Source: Sphingomonas bisphenolicum (GTDB lineage Bacteria > Pseudomonadota > Alphaproteobacteria > Sphingomonadales > Sphingomonadaceae). From it: 64,000 nt of DNA. A program made the translations under genes and the position numbers. The stretch spans positions 62,001 to 126,000 of the forward strand of contig NZ_AP018818.1 in assembly GCF_024349785.1 (NCBI RefSeq). Reading direction: 5' to 3'. This document shows, piece by piece, positions 42,872 to 50,989 of this stretch; positions within the stretch are counted from its first letter, which is position 1, and each line of letters opens with the position of its first letter. Below the pieces are notes generated by a model that ran no database searches, was not told the DNA's origin, and saw nothing but the letters and a program-made list of their open reading frames with translations.

Positions 42872-45207
42872 CACTGGATCTACTGCATCTGAGCGAAGAC
42901 GAAGCAGCGGGCATCGCGGCAGTGCTGCGATCCCGGTCGCTTGGCGACATGATGGAGGCGGCGGAGGCGATGACGGTGGCGGCGCATGGCCGTCGCGTGA
43001 CCTACTCCCGCAAGGTTTTCATTCCACTCACCAAATTATGCCGCGACGTGTGCCACTATTGCACTTTTGCTACCACGCCGGCCCGCGCGGGTGACGCCTA
43101 TCTCAGTCGGGACGAGGTTCTGGCCATCGCCCGCGCCGGCGCGGCGGCTGGCTGCCGGGAAGCCCTCTTCACGCTCGGCGATCGACCCGAGGCCCGCTAT
43201 GCCGCTGCGCGCGAGGCTCTTGCGGGGCTTGGGCATGACTCGACCCTGTCCTATCTGGCCGAAATGGCGGAGATGGTGTTCCGTGAGACCGGCTTGCTGC
43301 CGCATCTCAATCCCGGCCTGATGGACAGCGAGGACTATGCGCAGTTACGGCCGCATGCCGCTTCCATGGGCATCATGCTGGAAAGCAGCTCGGATCGCCT
43401 GTGCGCGCGGGGCGGCCCGCATTTCGGCTCGCCCGATAAGCAGCCGGCCCTGCGATTGGCCGCCATCGAGGACGCCGGACGGGCGCGCGTGCCGTTCACG
43501 ACCGGCCTGCTGATCGGCATCGGCGAAACCCGCGACGATCAGGTGGAGGCGCTGGTCGCCATTCGCGATCTGCATCGCCGCTACGGCCATGTTCAGGAAG
43601 TCATCATCCAGAATTTCCGGGCAAAGCCGGGAACGCGCATGGCGGATCATGCCGAACCGTCGCTCGACGATCATCTCTGGGCCATCTCCGCTGCGCGGAT
43701 CATTTTGGGACCAGAGATGACGATCCAGGCGCCGCCCAATCTCCACGACCGCGTCGATCTGGCGCCGCTGATCCGGGCCGGAGTCAATGACTGGGGCGGG
43801 GTGTCGCCCGTGACGCCCGACCATGTGAACCCGGAGGCGCCATGGCCGCATCTGGAGATATTGGAGGACGCCACCCGGTCCGCGGGCCGCCTATTGATGC
43901 AGCGGCTCGCCATCGGCCCGCGCTACGCCCTTGCCGCGCGGGATTGGGCGGCGCCGGCCATCGCCACCCAGATCCTGCGCGCTATCGACGGGCGGGGATT
44001 GCCCAAGGTCGGCGACTGGTCCGCAGGGCATGGCGATCCAGCGCCCGACATCATGGCGGTGGAGCCCGTTTCGACCTCCCGATCGATCCTGTCCATCCTC
44101 GCTGCGGCGGAGCCGGGCGAACGGCTAAGCGAAGCGGATATCGTCACCCTGTTCGATGCCGAGCAGGAAGATTTTGCCGCCATCGTCGACCGGGCCGACC
44201 GGTTGCGGCGGCAGGCCGTGGGCGACACGCTGACCTATGCGGTCAACCGCAATATCAACTATACCAATATCTGCCTCTATAAATGCGGCTTCTGCGCCTT
44301 TTCCAAGGGCAGCACCAAGGCCATGCGCGGGCCTGCCTACAGGCTCGACATGGAAGAGGTCGGACGCCGCGCGGCCGAGGCCTGGGATCGCGGCGCGACC
44401 GAAGTCTGCCTTCAGGGCGGGATCCATCCCGACTATGACGGGCACACCTATCTCAATGTCCTCAAGACGGTGCGCGAGGCTGCGCCGGATATTCATATCC
44501 ATGCCTTCTCGCCGCTGGAGGTGACGCATGGCGCCCGCACGCTCGGCCTGCCGCTGGAGGATTATCTGGCGCGGCTGAAGGAAGCGGGGCTCTCCACGCT
44601 GCCCGGTACGGCGGCGGAGATACTGGACCCCGAAGTTCGCGATATCATCTGCCCGGACAAGGTGACGGCGGACGAATGGGTCGAGGTGATGCGCGTTGCG
44701 CATGGAGTCGGCCTGCGCAGCACGGCCACGATCATGTTCGGCCATGTCGAGGAATATAAGCATTGGGCGCGCCATCTGATCCGCATTCGCGGATTGCAGG
44801 AAGAGACCGGCGGCTTCACCGAATTCGTGCCGCTGCCCTTCGTCCATATGGAATCGCCGATCTGGCGCAAAGGGCTGGCGCGATCGGGGCCCAGCTATCG
44901 CGAAGCGGTGCTGATGCACGCCGTGGCGCGCATCGTGCTGCATCCCGTGATCCCCAATATCCAGGTGTCCTGGGTGAAGATGGGACCTGAGGGAGCCGCG
45001 GCGATTCTGAAGGCGGGTGCCAACGACATGGGCGGCACGCTGATGGATGAATCTATCACCCGGGCCGCCGGTGGCGTCAACGGGCAGGAATTCGGCCCCA
45101 GGGAAATGCAGGCCCTGGCGGTATCCGTCGGGCGACCTGTGCGCCAACGCACCACGCTTTACGAGCCGGTGCGCGCGCGTCGCGCCGTCTTGGCTGAACC
45201 ATCGTGA
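42868..45207 (+). CDS. fbiC: FO synthase, CofG-CofH fusion (FbiC)
   Basis: 779 residues with two radical-SAM halves. The CofG half binds its cluster with Cys58, Cys62, Cys65 (CRDVCHYC); the CofH half with Cys469, Cys473, Cys476 (CLYKCGFC). This fused form is the one known from actinobacteria and aerobic F420 producers. It makes the deazaflavin chromophore FO from tyrosine and the flavin precursor 5-amino-6-ribitylamino-uracil. Starts with GTG, overlapping the LLM gene. The best single marker that this organism makes F420. Confidence 0.95.
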   Translation: MTLDLLHLSEDEAAGIAAVLRSRSLGDMMEAAEAMTVAAHGRRVTYSRKVFIPLTKLCRDVCHYCTFATTPARAGDAYLSRDEVLAIARAGAAAGCREALFTLGDRPEARYAAAREALAGLGHDSTLSYLAEMAEMVFRETGLLPHLNPGLMDSEDYAQLRPHAASMGIMLESSSDRLCARGGPHFGSPDKQPALRLAAIEDAGRARVPFTTGLLIGIGETRDDQVEALVAIRDLHRRYGHVQEVIIQNFRAKPGTRMADHAEPSLDDHLWAISAARIILGPEMTIQAPPNLHDRVDLAPLIRAGVNDWGGVSPVTPDHVNPEAPWPHLEILEDATRSAGRLLMQRLAIGPRYALAARDWAAPAIATQILRAIDGRGLPKVGDWSAGHGDPAPDIMAVEPVSTSRSILSILAAAEPGERLSEADIVTLFDAEQEDFAAIVDRADRLRRQAVGDTLTYAVNRNINYTNICLYKCGFCAFSKGSTKAMRGPAYRLDMEEVGRRAAEAWDRGATEVCLQGGIHPDYDGHTYLNVLKTVREAAPDIHIHAFSPLEVTHGARTLGLPLEDYLARLKEAGLSTLPGTAAEILDPEVRDIICPDKVTADEWVEVMRVAHGVGLRSTATIMFGHVEEYKHWARHLIRIRGLQEETGGFTEFVPLPFVHMESPIWRKGLARSGPSYREAVLMHAVARIVLHPVIPNIQVSWVKMGPEGAAAILKAGANDMGGTLMDESITRAAGGVNGQEFGPREMQALAVSVGRPVRQRTTLYEPVRARRAVLAEPS

Positions 45208-45250
45208 CCGATCTGCATCATTGATCGCCCGCTCAATTGAAGGACAATAT

Positions 45251-45907
45251 ATGACTCTTCCCGCCATTGCCGTCGTCGGCGGCACCGGTAATCTGGGCGC
45301 TGCGATCGCCTGGCGGCTGGCGCGTGCCGGCTATCCCGTGACGATCGGATCGCGCAACGCGGAAAGCGCGGAAAAGGCCGCCGCTGAATTGGGGCATGGC
45401 TTGCGGGCTGGCGCCAATGTGGATGTCGTCGCGCATGCGGACATCATCATCGTGACGGTGCCCTTTGCCGCGCAGGAGGCGACGCTTCGCGACATCGCGC
45501 CGCATGTTGTTGGCAAGTTGGTCGTGGATACGACCGTTCCCCTCGTTCCGCCCAAGGTGATGCGGGTCCAGTTGCCCGATGAAGGCTCCGCCGCCCAAAA
45601 GGCGCAGGCGGTTCTGGGAGAAGGCGTGACGCTCGTGTCCGCGTTCCACAATGTCGCCGCGCACAAGCTGGCCAGGGACATCGATGTCGGCTGCGACGTG
45701 CTGGTTTTCGGCGACGACAAGGATGCGCGCGGTCGCATCGTGGCGCTGGCCGATGCCATGGGATTGAGGGGGCTTCACGGCGGCGCGCTGGTAAACTCGG
45801 CCGCCGCCGAAGCGCTCACGTCGATCCTGATTTTCATGAACAAGACCTATAAGGTTGACGGCGCGGGCATTCGTATCACAGGAGATTTGATCCCGCCCGA
45901 GGCTTGA
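45251..45907 (+). CDS. npdG: NADPH:F420 oxidoreductase
   Basis: 218 residues. The Rossmann motif GGTGNLGAAIAWRLARAG followed by TIGSRN is almost the archaeal Fno pattern; the SRN segment binds the 2'-phosphate of NADPH. VSAFHNVAA and the C-terminal NSAAAEALTSILIFMNKTYK are also family features. It moves hydride between NADPH and F420 and so would supply F420H2 to the LLM enzymes here. Start at ATG 45251 with GAAGGA upstream. It interrupts the biosynthesis genes between fbiC and cofE. Confidence 0.92.
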   Translation: MTLPAIAVVGGTGNLGAAIAWRLARAGYPVTIGSRNAESAEKAAAELGHGLRAGANVDVVAHADIIIVTVPFAAQEATLRDIAPHVVGKLVVDTTVPLVPPKVMRVQLPDEGSAAQKAQAVLGEGVTLVSAFHNVAAHKLARDIDVGCDVLVFGDDKDARGRIVALADAMGLRGLHGGALVNSAAAEALTSILIFMNKTYKVDGAGIRITGDLIPPEA

Positions 45908-45917
45908 GGTGTATTCG

Positions 45918-46655
45918 ATGATCGAGATCGTACCGTTGACCGGAATTGGAGAGGTCAGACCGGGCGATGATCTGGCGGACATTCTGCATGTGGCGCTTGA
46001 TCGGTGCGGTATTGAACCCCGCGTCGGCGACCTTCTGGTCGTGACGCAAAAGATCGTGTCCAAGGCAGAGGGACGTTTCGTGTCGCTGGCTGATGTGGAG
46101 CCGGGGGAAGAGGCGCGGCGCCTGGCGGATATCACGCGCAAAGATGCGCGGCTGGTGCAACTGGTGCTGGACGAATCCAGCGCCATCCTGCGTGCCGTGC
46201 CGCACGTCCTGATCGCGCGGCACCGGCTGGGTCATGTCATGGCGAATGCCGGGATCGATCGTTCCAACATCGGGGCGGGGGAGGGCGATCGCGCCTTGCT
46301 CCTGCCGGTCGATCCCGATGGAACGGCGTCGCATCTGCACGCCCGACTGGGCCTGCCCGTCGTCATCTCGGACAGTTTTGGCAGACCCTGGCGGATGGGT
46401 GTGGTGGCGGTCGCCATCGGCGCTGCCGGATTGCCGGCGTTGCAGGATCGCAGGGGCGAACTGGATCGCGATGGGCGGACGCTCGAAGTCACGCAGGTCG
46501 CTCTGGCCGATATCGTCGCGACGGCCGCCTGCCTCGCCACCGGAGAAGGCGCGGAAGGCATACCGGCGGCTCTTGTGCGGGGCTGCCCGTTGACCGGCCC
46601 GGAACGTCCCGCCGCCGATCTGGTGCGTCCCGTTCATGAAGATCTGTTCGCATGA
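45918..46655 (+). CDS. cofE: F420-0:gamma-glutamyl ligase
   Basis: 245 residues, the single-domain CofE size. VTQKIVSKAEGR near 45-56, the HVMANAGIDRSNIG block and PVVISDSFGRPWRMG are diagnostic. It adds the glutamate tail to F420-0 with GTP. It lacks the C-terminal FMN reductase domain found in mycobacterial FbiB. GAGGTG lies before the ATG at 45918; a GTG at 45909 is possible. Four-base overlap with cofD. Confidence 0.93.
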   Translation: MIEIVPLTGIGEVRPGDDLADILHVALDRCGIEPRVGDLLVVTQKIVSKAEGRFVSLADVEPGEEARRLADITRKDARLVQLVLDESSAILRAVPHVLIARHRLGHVMANAGIDRSNIGAGEGDRALLLPVDPDGTASHLHARLGLPVVISDSFGRPWRMGVVAVAIGAAGLPALQDRRGELDRDGRTLEVTQVALADIVATAACLATGEGAEGIPAALVRGCPLTGPERPAADLVRPVHEDLFA

Positions 46656-47578
46656 AGCGCGTCGTTGTTCTCACCGGCGGCGTGGGCGGCGCGAAGCTGG
46701 TTCTGGGCCTTTCACGCCTCATCGCGGGCGACGGGCTGACAGCGATCGTCAACACCGGGGATGACTTCCGGCATCTGGGGCTGCATATATCGCCTGACAT
46801 CGACACCCTGCTCTATACGCTGTCCGGCAAGGCGAACGGCGCGCAGGGCTGGGGGCGGGAAGGCGAAAGCTGGGGCTTCATGGCGGCCCTGCGCGAATTG
46901 GGCGGGGATGACTGGTTTCAACTCGGCGATGGCGACCTGGCGCTGCATGTGGCGCGGACCCATGCCCTGGCACAGGGGCAGACCCTGTCGCAGATCAGCG
47001 CGCGATTTGCCGACCAGTGGGGCATAGCGACCCGGATATTGCCCATGAGCGACCAGACAGTAGCCACGATATTGGCTACGGACCAGGGACGGCTTGAGTT
47101 TCAACGCTATTTCGTCGAACAGCGTTGCGCGCCGGCCGTGCGACACATCATGTTCGAGGGCGCTGCGCACGCCGTTCCCGCCCCCGGCGTCATCGAGGCG
47201 ATCCAGTCGGCCGACGCTGTATTACTGGCCCCATCCAACCCATTTCTCAGTATCGATCCGTTGCTTGCGGTGCCCGGTATGCGCTCGGCGATCGAACAGG
47301 CCAAGGCGCCCGTCATCGCCGTATCTCCGCTCGTCGGCGGCACGGCGGTCAAAGGCCCGACCGCCAAGCTGATGCAGGAATTGGGCATGGCGGTCGATAA
47401 TGACAGCATCGCACGGCATTATGCCGGGCTGATCGACGGTATCTTGATCGATAGCGGAGACCGTTGCGAGGCGCCGGACATCGTCGTTGGGCGTTGCGCG
47501 ACCCTGATGACGACCCTGGATGACAAGATACGCGTGGCGCAGGCGGCGCTCGATCTCGCGATCGCCCTTCGTCCGTGA
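46652..47578 (+). CDS. cofD: 2-phospho-L-lactate transferase family enzyme (CofD/FbiA)
   Basis: 308 residues. TGGVGGAKLVLGL at the N terminus, NTGDDFRHLG near 34-43 and PSNPFLSIDPLL are family landmarks. It joins FO to the activated phospho-three-carbon acid made by CofC to give F420-0 or its dehydro form. Overlaps both neighbours (ATGA upstream, GTGA downstream). Confidence 0.93.
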   Translation: MKRVVVLTGGVGGAKLVLGLSRLIAGDGLTAIVNTGDDFRHLGLHISPDIDTLLYTLSGKANGAQGWGREGESWGFMAALRELGGDDWFQLGDGDLALHVARTHALAQGQTLSQISARFADQWGIATRILPMSDQTVATILATDQGRLEFQRYFVEQRCAPAVRHIMFEGAAHAVPAPGVIEAIQSADAVLLAPSNPFLSIDPLLAVPGMRSAIEQAKAPVIAVSPLVGGTAVKGPTAKLMQELGMAVDNDSIARHYAGLIDGILIDSGDRCEAPDIVVGRCATLMTTLDDKIRVAQAALDLAIALRP

Positions 47579-48147
47579 CGGACTGGGCTGCTCTCGTCCC
47601 TTTGAAACAGGGAGTGGAAAGTAAATCGCGGCTTCGGGACGCGCTGGAACCAGCCGAGCGCATGGCGCTGGCGTCGGCGATGGCCGCACGGGTCATGACC
47701 TGCCTGTCCAAAGCGGATGCGATCAATTCCCTATATTTGCTTGCGCCGACGGTCGTGCCTGAATGGCCGTCGCATTGGTTGCCCGACAGCGGCAGAGGCC
47801 TCAATCCAGAGTTGGAGGGCGCGCGCGCACAATTGGGCAACCGCCCTTTGCTCGTGATCCATGCCGATTTGCCGCATCTCACGGTGGAAGACGTCCAGGC
47901 CTTGCTGGCCGCCGCTGACGAGTGCGGCTGCGCCTTCGCGCCGGATCGGCACGGCCGCGGCACAAATGCGGTTGCAATCCGGGATGCCAATCCCTTCCGC
48001 TTCGCTTTCGGGCAGGATAGTCTGATGTCCCACAGACAGCAGCGTCCGGCAGCGGCGATCGTGGAACGGGCCGCTCTTGGCTTCGATATCGATACGCCCG
48101 CCGATTTGGCTGGGCTTCATGAAATGTTCTCGGCAAGGCAAGACTGA
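47575..48147 (+). CDS. cofC: Phospholactate/phosphoenolpyruvate guanylyltransferase (CofC/FbiD)
   Basis: 190 residues. LVPLKQGVESKSRL near the N terminus, GRGLNPELEGAR and IHADLPHLTVEDV (metal-binding Asp) place it in CofC/FbiD. It activates 2-phospholactate, phosphoenolpyruvate or 3-phosphoglycerate with GTP; which one is not visible. GTG start overlapping the cofD stop. It closes the biosynthesis set. Confidence 0.88.
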   Translation: MTDWAALVPLKQGVESKSRLRDALEPAERMALASAMAARVMTCLSKADAINSLYLLAPTVVPEWPSHWLPDSGRGLNPELEGARAQLGNRPLLVIHADLPHLTVEDVQALLAAADECGCAFAPDRHGRGTNAVAIRDANPFRFAFGQDSLMSHRQQRPAAAIVERAALGFDIDTPADLAGLHEMFSARQD

Positions 48148-48161
48148 AATCTCGACCTGCG

Positions 48162-48180
48162 CTTTCCTTCCCAAGGAAAG
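48162..48180. other. Perfect 8-bp inverted repeat after cofC
   Basis: CTTTCCTT (48162-48169) and AAGGAAAG (48173-48180) with a 3-base centre, 14 bases after the cofC stop and 62 bases before the LLM gene start. Could be a weak terminator or an operator; no T-run follows and no second copy was seen. Confidence 0.35.
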
Positions 48181-48242
48181 GTGTGGTCGAAACGATCCCG
48201 GCCATTCTGCCCGCCAATCTGAAAATCAGGGAGGATCGGTCG

Positions 48243-49163
48243 ATGAAACTGAACGTGGGCGTGCCCAACAGCATGCATGTCGCGGCCATGACGCAAGCTT
48301 GGGAATATAGCCTGACCGGGGACGACATCGGACAGGCGATGGCGATGGCCGATCAGCTTGGCTTTAACAAGTGCATGTTGGGCGAACATTTCATCATTCC
48401 GCAGGAGCATATCGGCCTGTCGGGCGACCATTATGTCCATGGCACGGTCGCTCTCTCCTTCCTGGCCGGCCGCACCAAGACGATGAAGTTGAGTTCTTCC
48501 GTGTCGATCCTGCCGCTACAGAGCCCGATCGTCCAGGCCAAGGCCTGGTCGACGCTCGACTGGCTGAGCGGCGGTCGCGCCACGGCACTGTTCGGCGTCG
48601 GCTGGCTGAAGGAAGAGTTCGACATGCTGAATGTCGACTTTCACCAGCGTGGACGCATGGCCGATGAATATATCGCCGCGATCATCGAATTGTGGACGTC
48701 GGAAAAGCCCGAATTTGAAGGCGAGTTCGTTCAGTTCAGGAATGTCGGTTTCGCGCCCAAGCCGGTGCAGCAACCCCGCTTGCCGATCTGGCTCGGGGGA
48801 GACGCCGAACCGGTGCTCCGCCGCGTGGCGAAATTTGGCGACGGCTGGTCGCCCTTCCGCACGCCGCCGGAGAAATTTCCCGAATGCCTCGACTTCATCC
48901 GTTCGCAGCCCGAATATGACGGACGGCCGATCGACCTGTTCTTTGCGCTGGAAATGCTCAATGTCGGCGCGCATCATGAGATCATGGACGACCCGCGCGC
49001 GCCTGGAACGCGGGATGCGCAAAAGGTGATCGATCAGGTGGGCTGGCTGAAGGAACTGGGGGTCAATGAAACCATCGTTCCGCTGCCGCCGGGCATATCC
49101 GGGCTGACCGAATATCTCGATCGGCTCCAGTGGGTGGCCGAGGAAATCATGCCCAAAATCTGA
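48243..49163 (+). CDS. LLM-class oxidoreductase, probably F420-dependent
   Basis: 306 residues of the luciferase-like family: MADQLGFNKCMLGEHF, HGTVALSFLAGRTKTMKL, GGRATALFGVGWLKEEF and PIWLGGDAEPVLRRVAKFGD are typical of the actinobacterial F420-type group. GGGAGG lies 8 bases before the ATG at 48243. It directly follows the F420 genes in the same direction and precedes a KstD-like dehydrogenase, suggesting a redox pair on the same ring system. FMN use cannot be excluded by sequence. Confidence 0.84.
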   Translation: MKLNVGVPNSMHVAAMTQAWEYSLTGDDIGQAMAMADQLGFNKCMLGEHFIIPQEHIGLSGDHYVHGTVALSFLAGRTKTMKLSSSVSILPLQSPIVQAKAWSTLDWLSGGRATALFGVGWLKEEFDMLNVDFHQRGRMADEYIAAIIELWTSEKPEFEGEFVQFRNVGFAPKPVQQPRLPIWLGGDAEPVLRRVAKFGDGWSPFRTPPEKFPECLDFIRSQPEYDGRPIDLFFALEMLNVGAHHEIMDDPRAPGTRDAQKVIDQVGWLKELGVNETIVPLPPGISGLTEYLDRLQWVAEEIMPKI

Positions 49164-49237
49164 AACCTGCCGGGGGAAAGGCGCGGGCGGCTGCGATTTT
49201 CCCCCATGGATATCGAAAGAAGGATCGGGAGGACGTG

Positions 49238-50893
49238 ATGGCCCAATATGATGTTGTGGTGGTAGGATCGGGCGCGGCCGGCATGACGGCGGCGATCAGG
49301 GCCGCGTCTGCCGGGCTGTCGGTTCTCGTGCTGGAAAAGGCGGAACATTTCGGCGGCACCACATCGGTTTCGGGCGGCGGCATCTGGATCCCCGGCAGCC
49401 CGCAGGCCAGGGCGGCGGGTGTCGAGGACAGCCGCGCCGTGGCGCGCCAATATGTACTGGACGTGATCGGACCGACGGCCGACCCCGCGCTGATCGATGC
49501 CTATCTCGATGCGGGTCCGGAAATGGTGGAATGGCTGGACAAGAACAGCCAGGTGCATTTCCTGCTCTCGCCGCCCAGCAGCGACTGGTATCCGGAAATC
49601 GCTGGCGCAGCCGATCATGGCCGCCTGCTGTCGCCGGAGGAATATGACGGCAAGAAGCTAGGCGATCAGTTCGCCGAGCTCCGTCCCGCGCGCGAGGAGT
49701 TCAACGCGCCGGGTGGCTTCATGATTGATCTGTTCGATCTTCCCTATCTGGCGGACATGCCCTCACCCAAGTCGCTGTTCCATTTTGGCAAGCTGGCCGC
49801 GAAGTTCGGCCTGGACAAGGTTCGTCGCTATCCGCGCGGCACGCGGCTGACCATGGGCAATGCGCTAGCGGCGCGGCTGATCCGGTCGGCTATCGATGCC
49901 GGTGTCACGCTGCGCAAGGACGCGGCCGTCGACCGGCTGTTGGTGAAGGCCGGCCGCGTTACCGGCGTGCGCGTCAATGGTGAGGATATTGCGGCCAAGC
50001 TGGGTGTCCTGCTGGCGTCGGGCGGCTTTTCTGCCAGCGAGCAACTGCGCAAGGCCTATATCCCTTATGCCGAGGAGCATGTCTCGATCCTGCCCTATGA
50101 AAATACCGGCGACGGGATGAATATGGGGCTGGAGGCCGGGGCCTCGCTGGACGGTGACAATCTGGTGAACGCCGTCTGGGCCGTGGTGTCGAAGATGACG
50201 CGGCCGGATGGCTATGTCGCGCGCTACGCCCATCTGGTCGACATGTCGAAGCCCGGCTGCATCGCGGTCGATGCCAGGGGCGAGCGGTTCGGGAATGAAG
50301 CCTCTGTCCATTTCGTGGAGGCCATGCATAAGAGCGGCACCGTGCCCGCCCACATCATCGGCGACGCCGCCTTCATCAAGAAATATGGCATGGGCATGGT
50401 CTATCCCGGCGGTGGCGGCCTGAAGAAACTGATCGCGGCGGGCTATGTCATAGAGGCGCCCAGCCTGCGCGAACTGGCCGGCAAGATCGGGGTCGATGCT
50501 GACGGGCTGATGGCCACGGTTGCGAAAATGAACCGCTATGCCGAAACCGGCAAGGATCCCGACTTCGGCAAGGGCGACACGCAGATCGACATCGAGATCG
50601 GCGATCCCAAACATAAGCCCAACCCATGCCTGGGCCGGGTGGAAACCGCGCCCTTCTACGCCATCAAAATCTATCCGGGCGACGGATCGACGACCGTGGG
50701 CCTCAAGATCGACGCGCAGTGCCGCGTGATCGGCACCGATGGCGCGCCGGTGGAGGGATTGTTCGCAGCAGGGCTAGACGCCAATTCCATTTGGCGCGGC
50801 AAGTCGCCGGCCCATGGCTGCAATGTCGGCCCGGCCATGGTGACAGGGTTCATCGCGGGCAAAGCCATGGCCGAGACACTCGTAGCGGCCTGA
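49238..50893 (+). CDS. KstD-like FAD-dependent dehydrogenase (fumarate reductase/3-ketosteroid dehydrogenase family)
   Basis: 551 residues. FAD motif VVVGSGAAGMTAAI near 8-20, then EKAEHFGGTTSVSGGGIW, and the late LFAAGLDANS and NVGPAMVTGFIAG that close the flavin site. This family includes 3-ketosteroid delta-1- and delta-4-dehydrogenases and other enzymes that insert or remove a double bond beside a ketone. GGGAGG precedes ATG 49238. A cyclic ketone substrate is likely; sterol specificity is not shown. Confidence 0.88.
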   Translation: MAQYDVVVVGSGAAGMTAAIRAASAGLSVLVLEKAEHFGGTTSVSGGGIWIPGSPQARAAGVEDSRAVARQYVLDVIGPTADPALIDAYLDAGPEMVEWLDKNSQVHFLLSPPSSDWYPEIAGAADHGRLLSPEEYDGKKLGDQFAELRPAREEFNAPGGFMIDLFDLPYLADMPSPKSLFHFGKLAAKFGLDKVRRYPRGTRLTMGNALAARLIRSAIDAGVTLRKDAAVDRLLVKAGRVTGVRVNGEDIAAKLGVLLASGGFSASEQLRKAYIPYAEEHVSILPYENTGDGMNMGLEAGASLDGDNLVNAVWAVVSKMTRPDGYVARYAHLVDMSKPGCIAVDARGERFGNEASVHFVEAMHKSGTVPAHIIGDAAFIKKYGMGMVYPGGGGLKKLIAAGYVIEAPSLRELAGKIGVDADGLMATVAKMNRYAETGKDPDFGKGDTQIDIEIGDPKHKPNPCLGRVETAPFYAIKIYPGDGSTTVGLKIDAQCRVIGTDGAPVEGLFAAGLDANSIWRGKSPAHGCNVGPAMVTGFIAGKAMAETLVAA

Positions 50894-50911
50894 TCCTTTT
50901 TGGGTGGGCGA

Positions 50912-50964
50912 AAACGGCGGAAGCCGGGATCGGGGAGTATCCCCGATCCCGGCTTCCGCCGTTT
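50912..50964. terminator. 53-base perfect hairpin between convergent genes
   Basis: A 25-bp uninterrupted stem (50912-50936 with 50940-50964) and a 3-base loop, in the 96-base gap between convergent genes ending at 50893 and 50990. It should stop transcription from both sides, with short T-runs at the outer ends (TTT at 50962-50964, AAAA at 50911-50914). Confidence 0.75.
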
Positions 50965-50989
50965 CAACGCTTGAGATCGCCGCTGGCTG

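Noticed and set aside
48243..50893. Definite assignment of the island to steroid degradation
   Set aside because: KstD-like, LLM, MaoC pair and racemase are compatible, but no clear KshA/B, HsaC-type or side-chain lyase set is identifiable; terpenoids or alicyclics fit as well.
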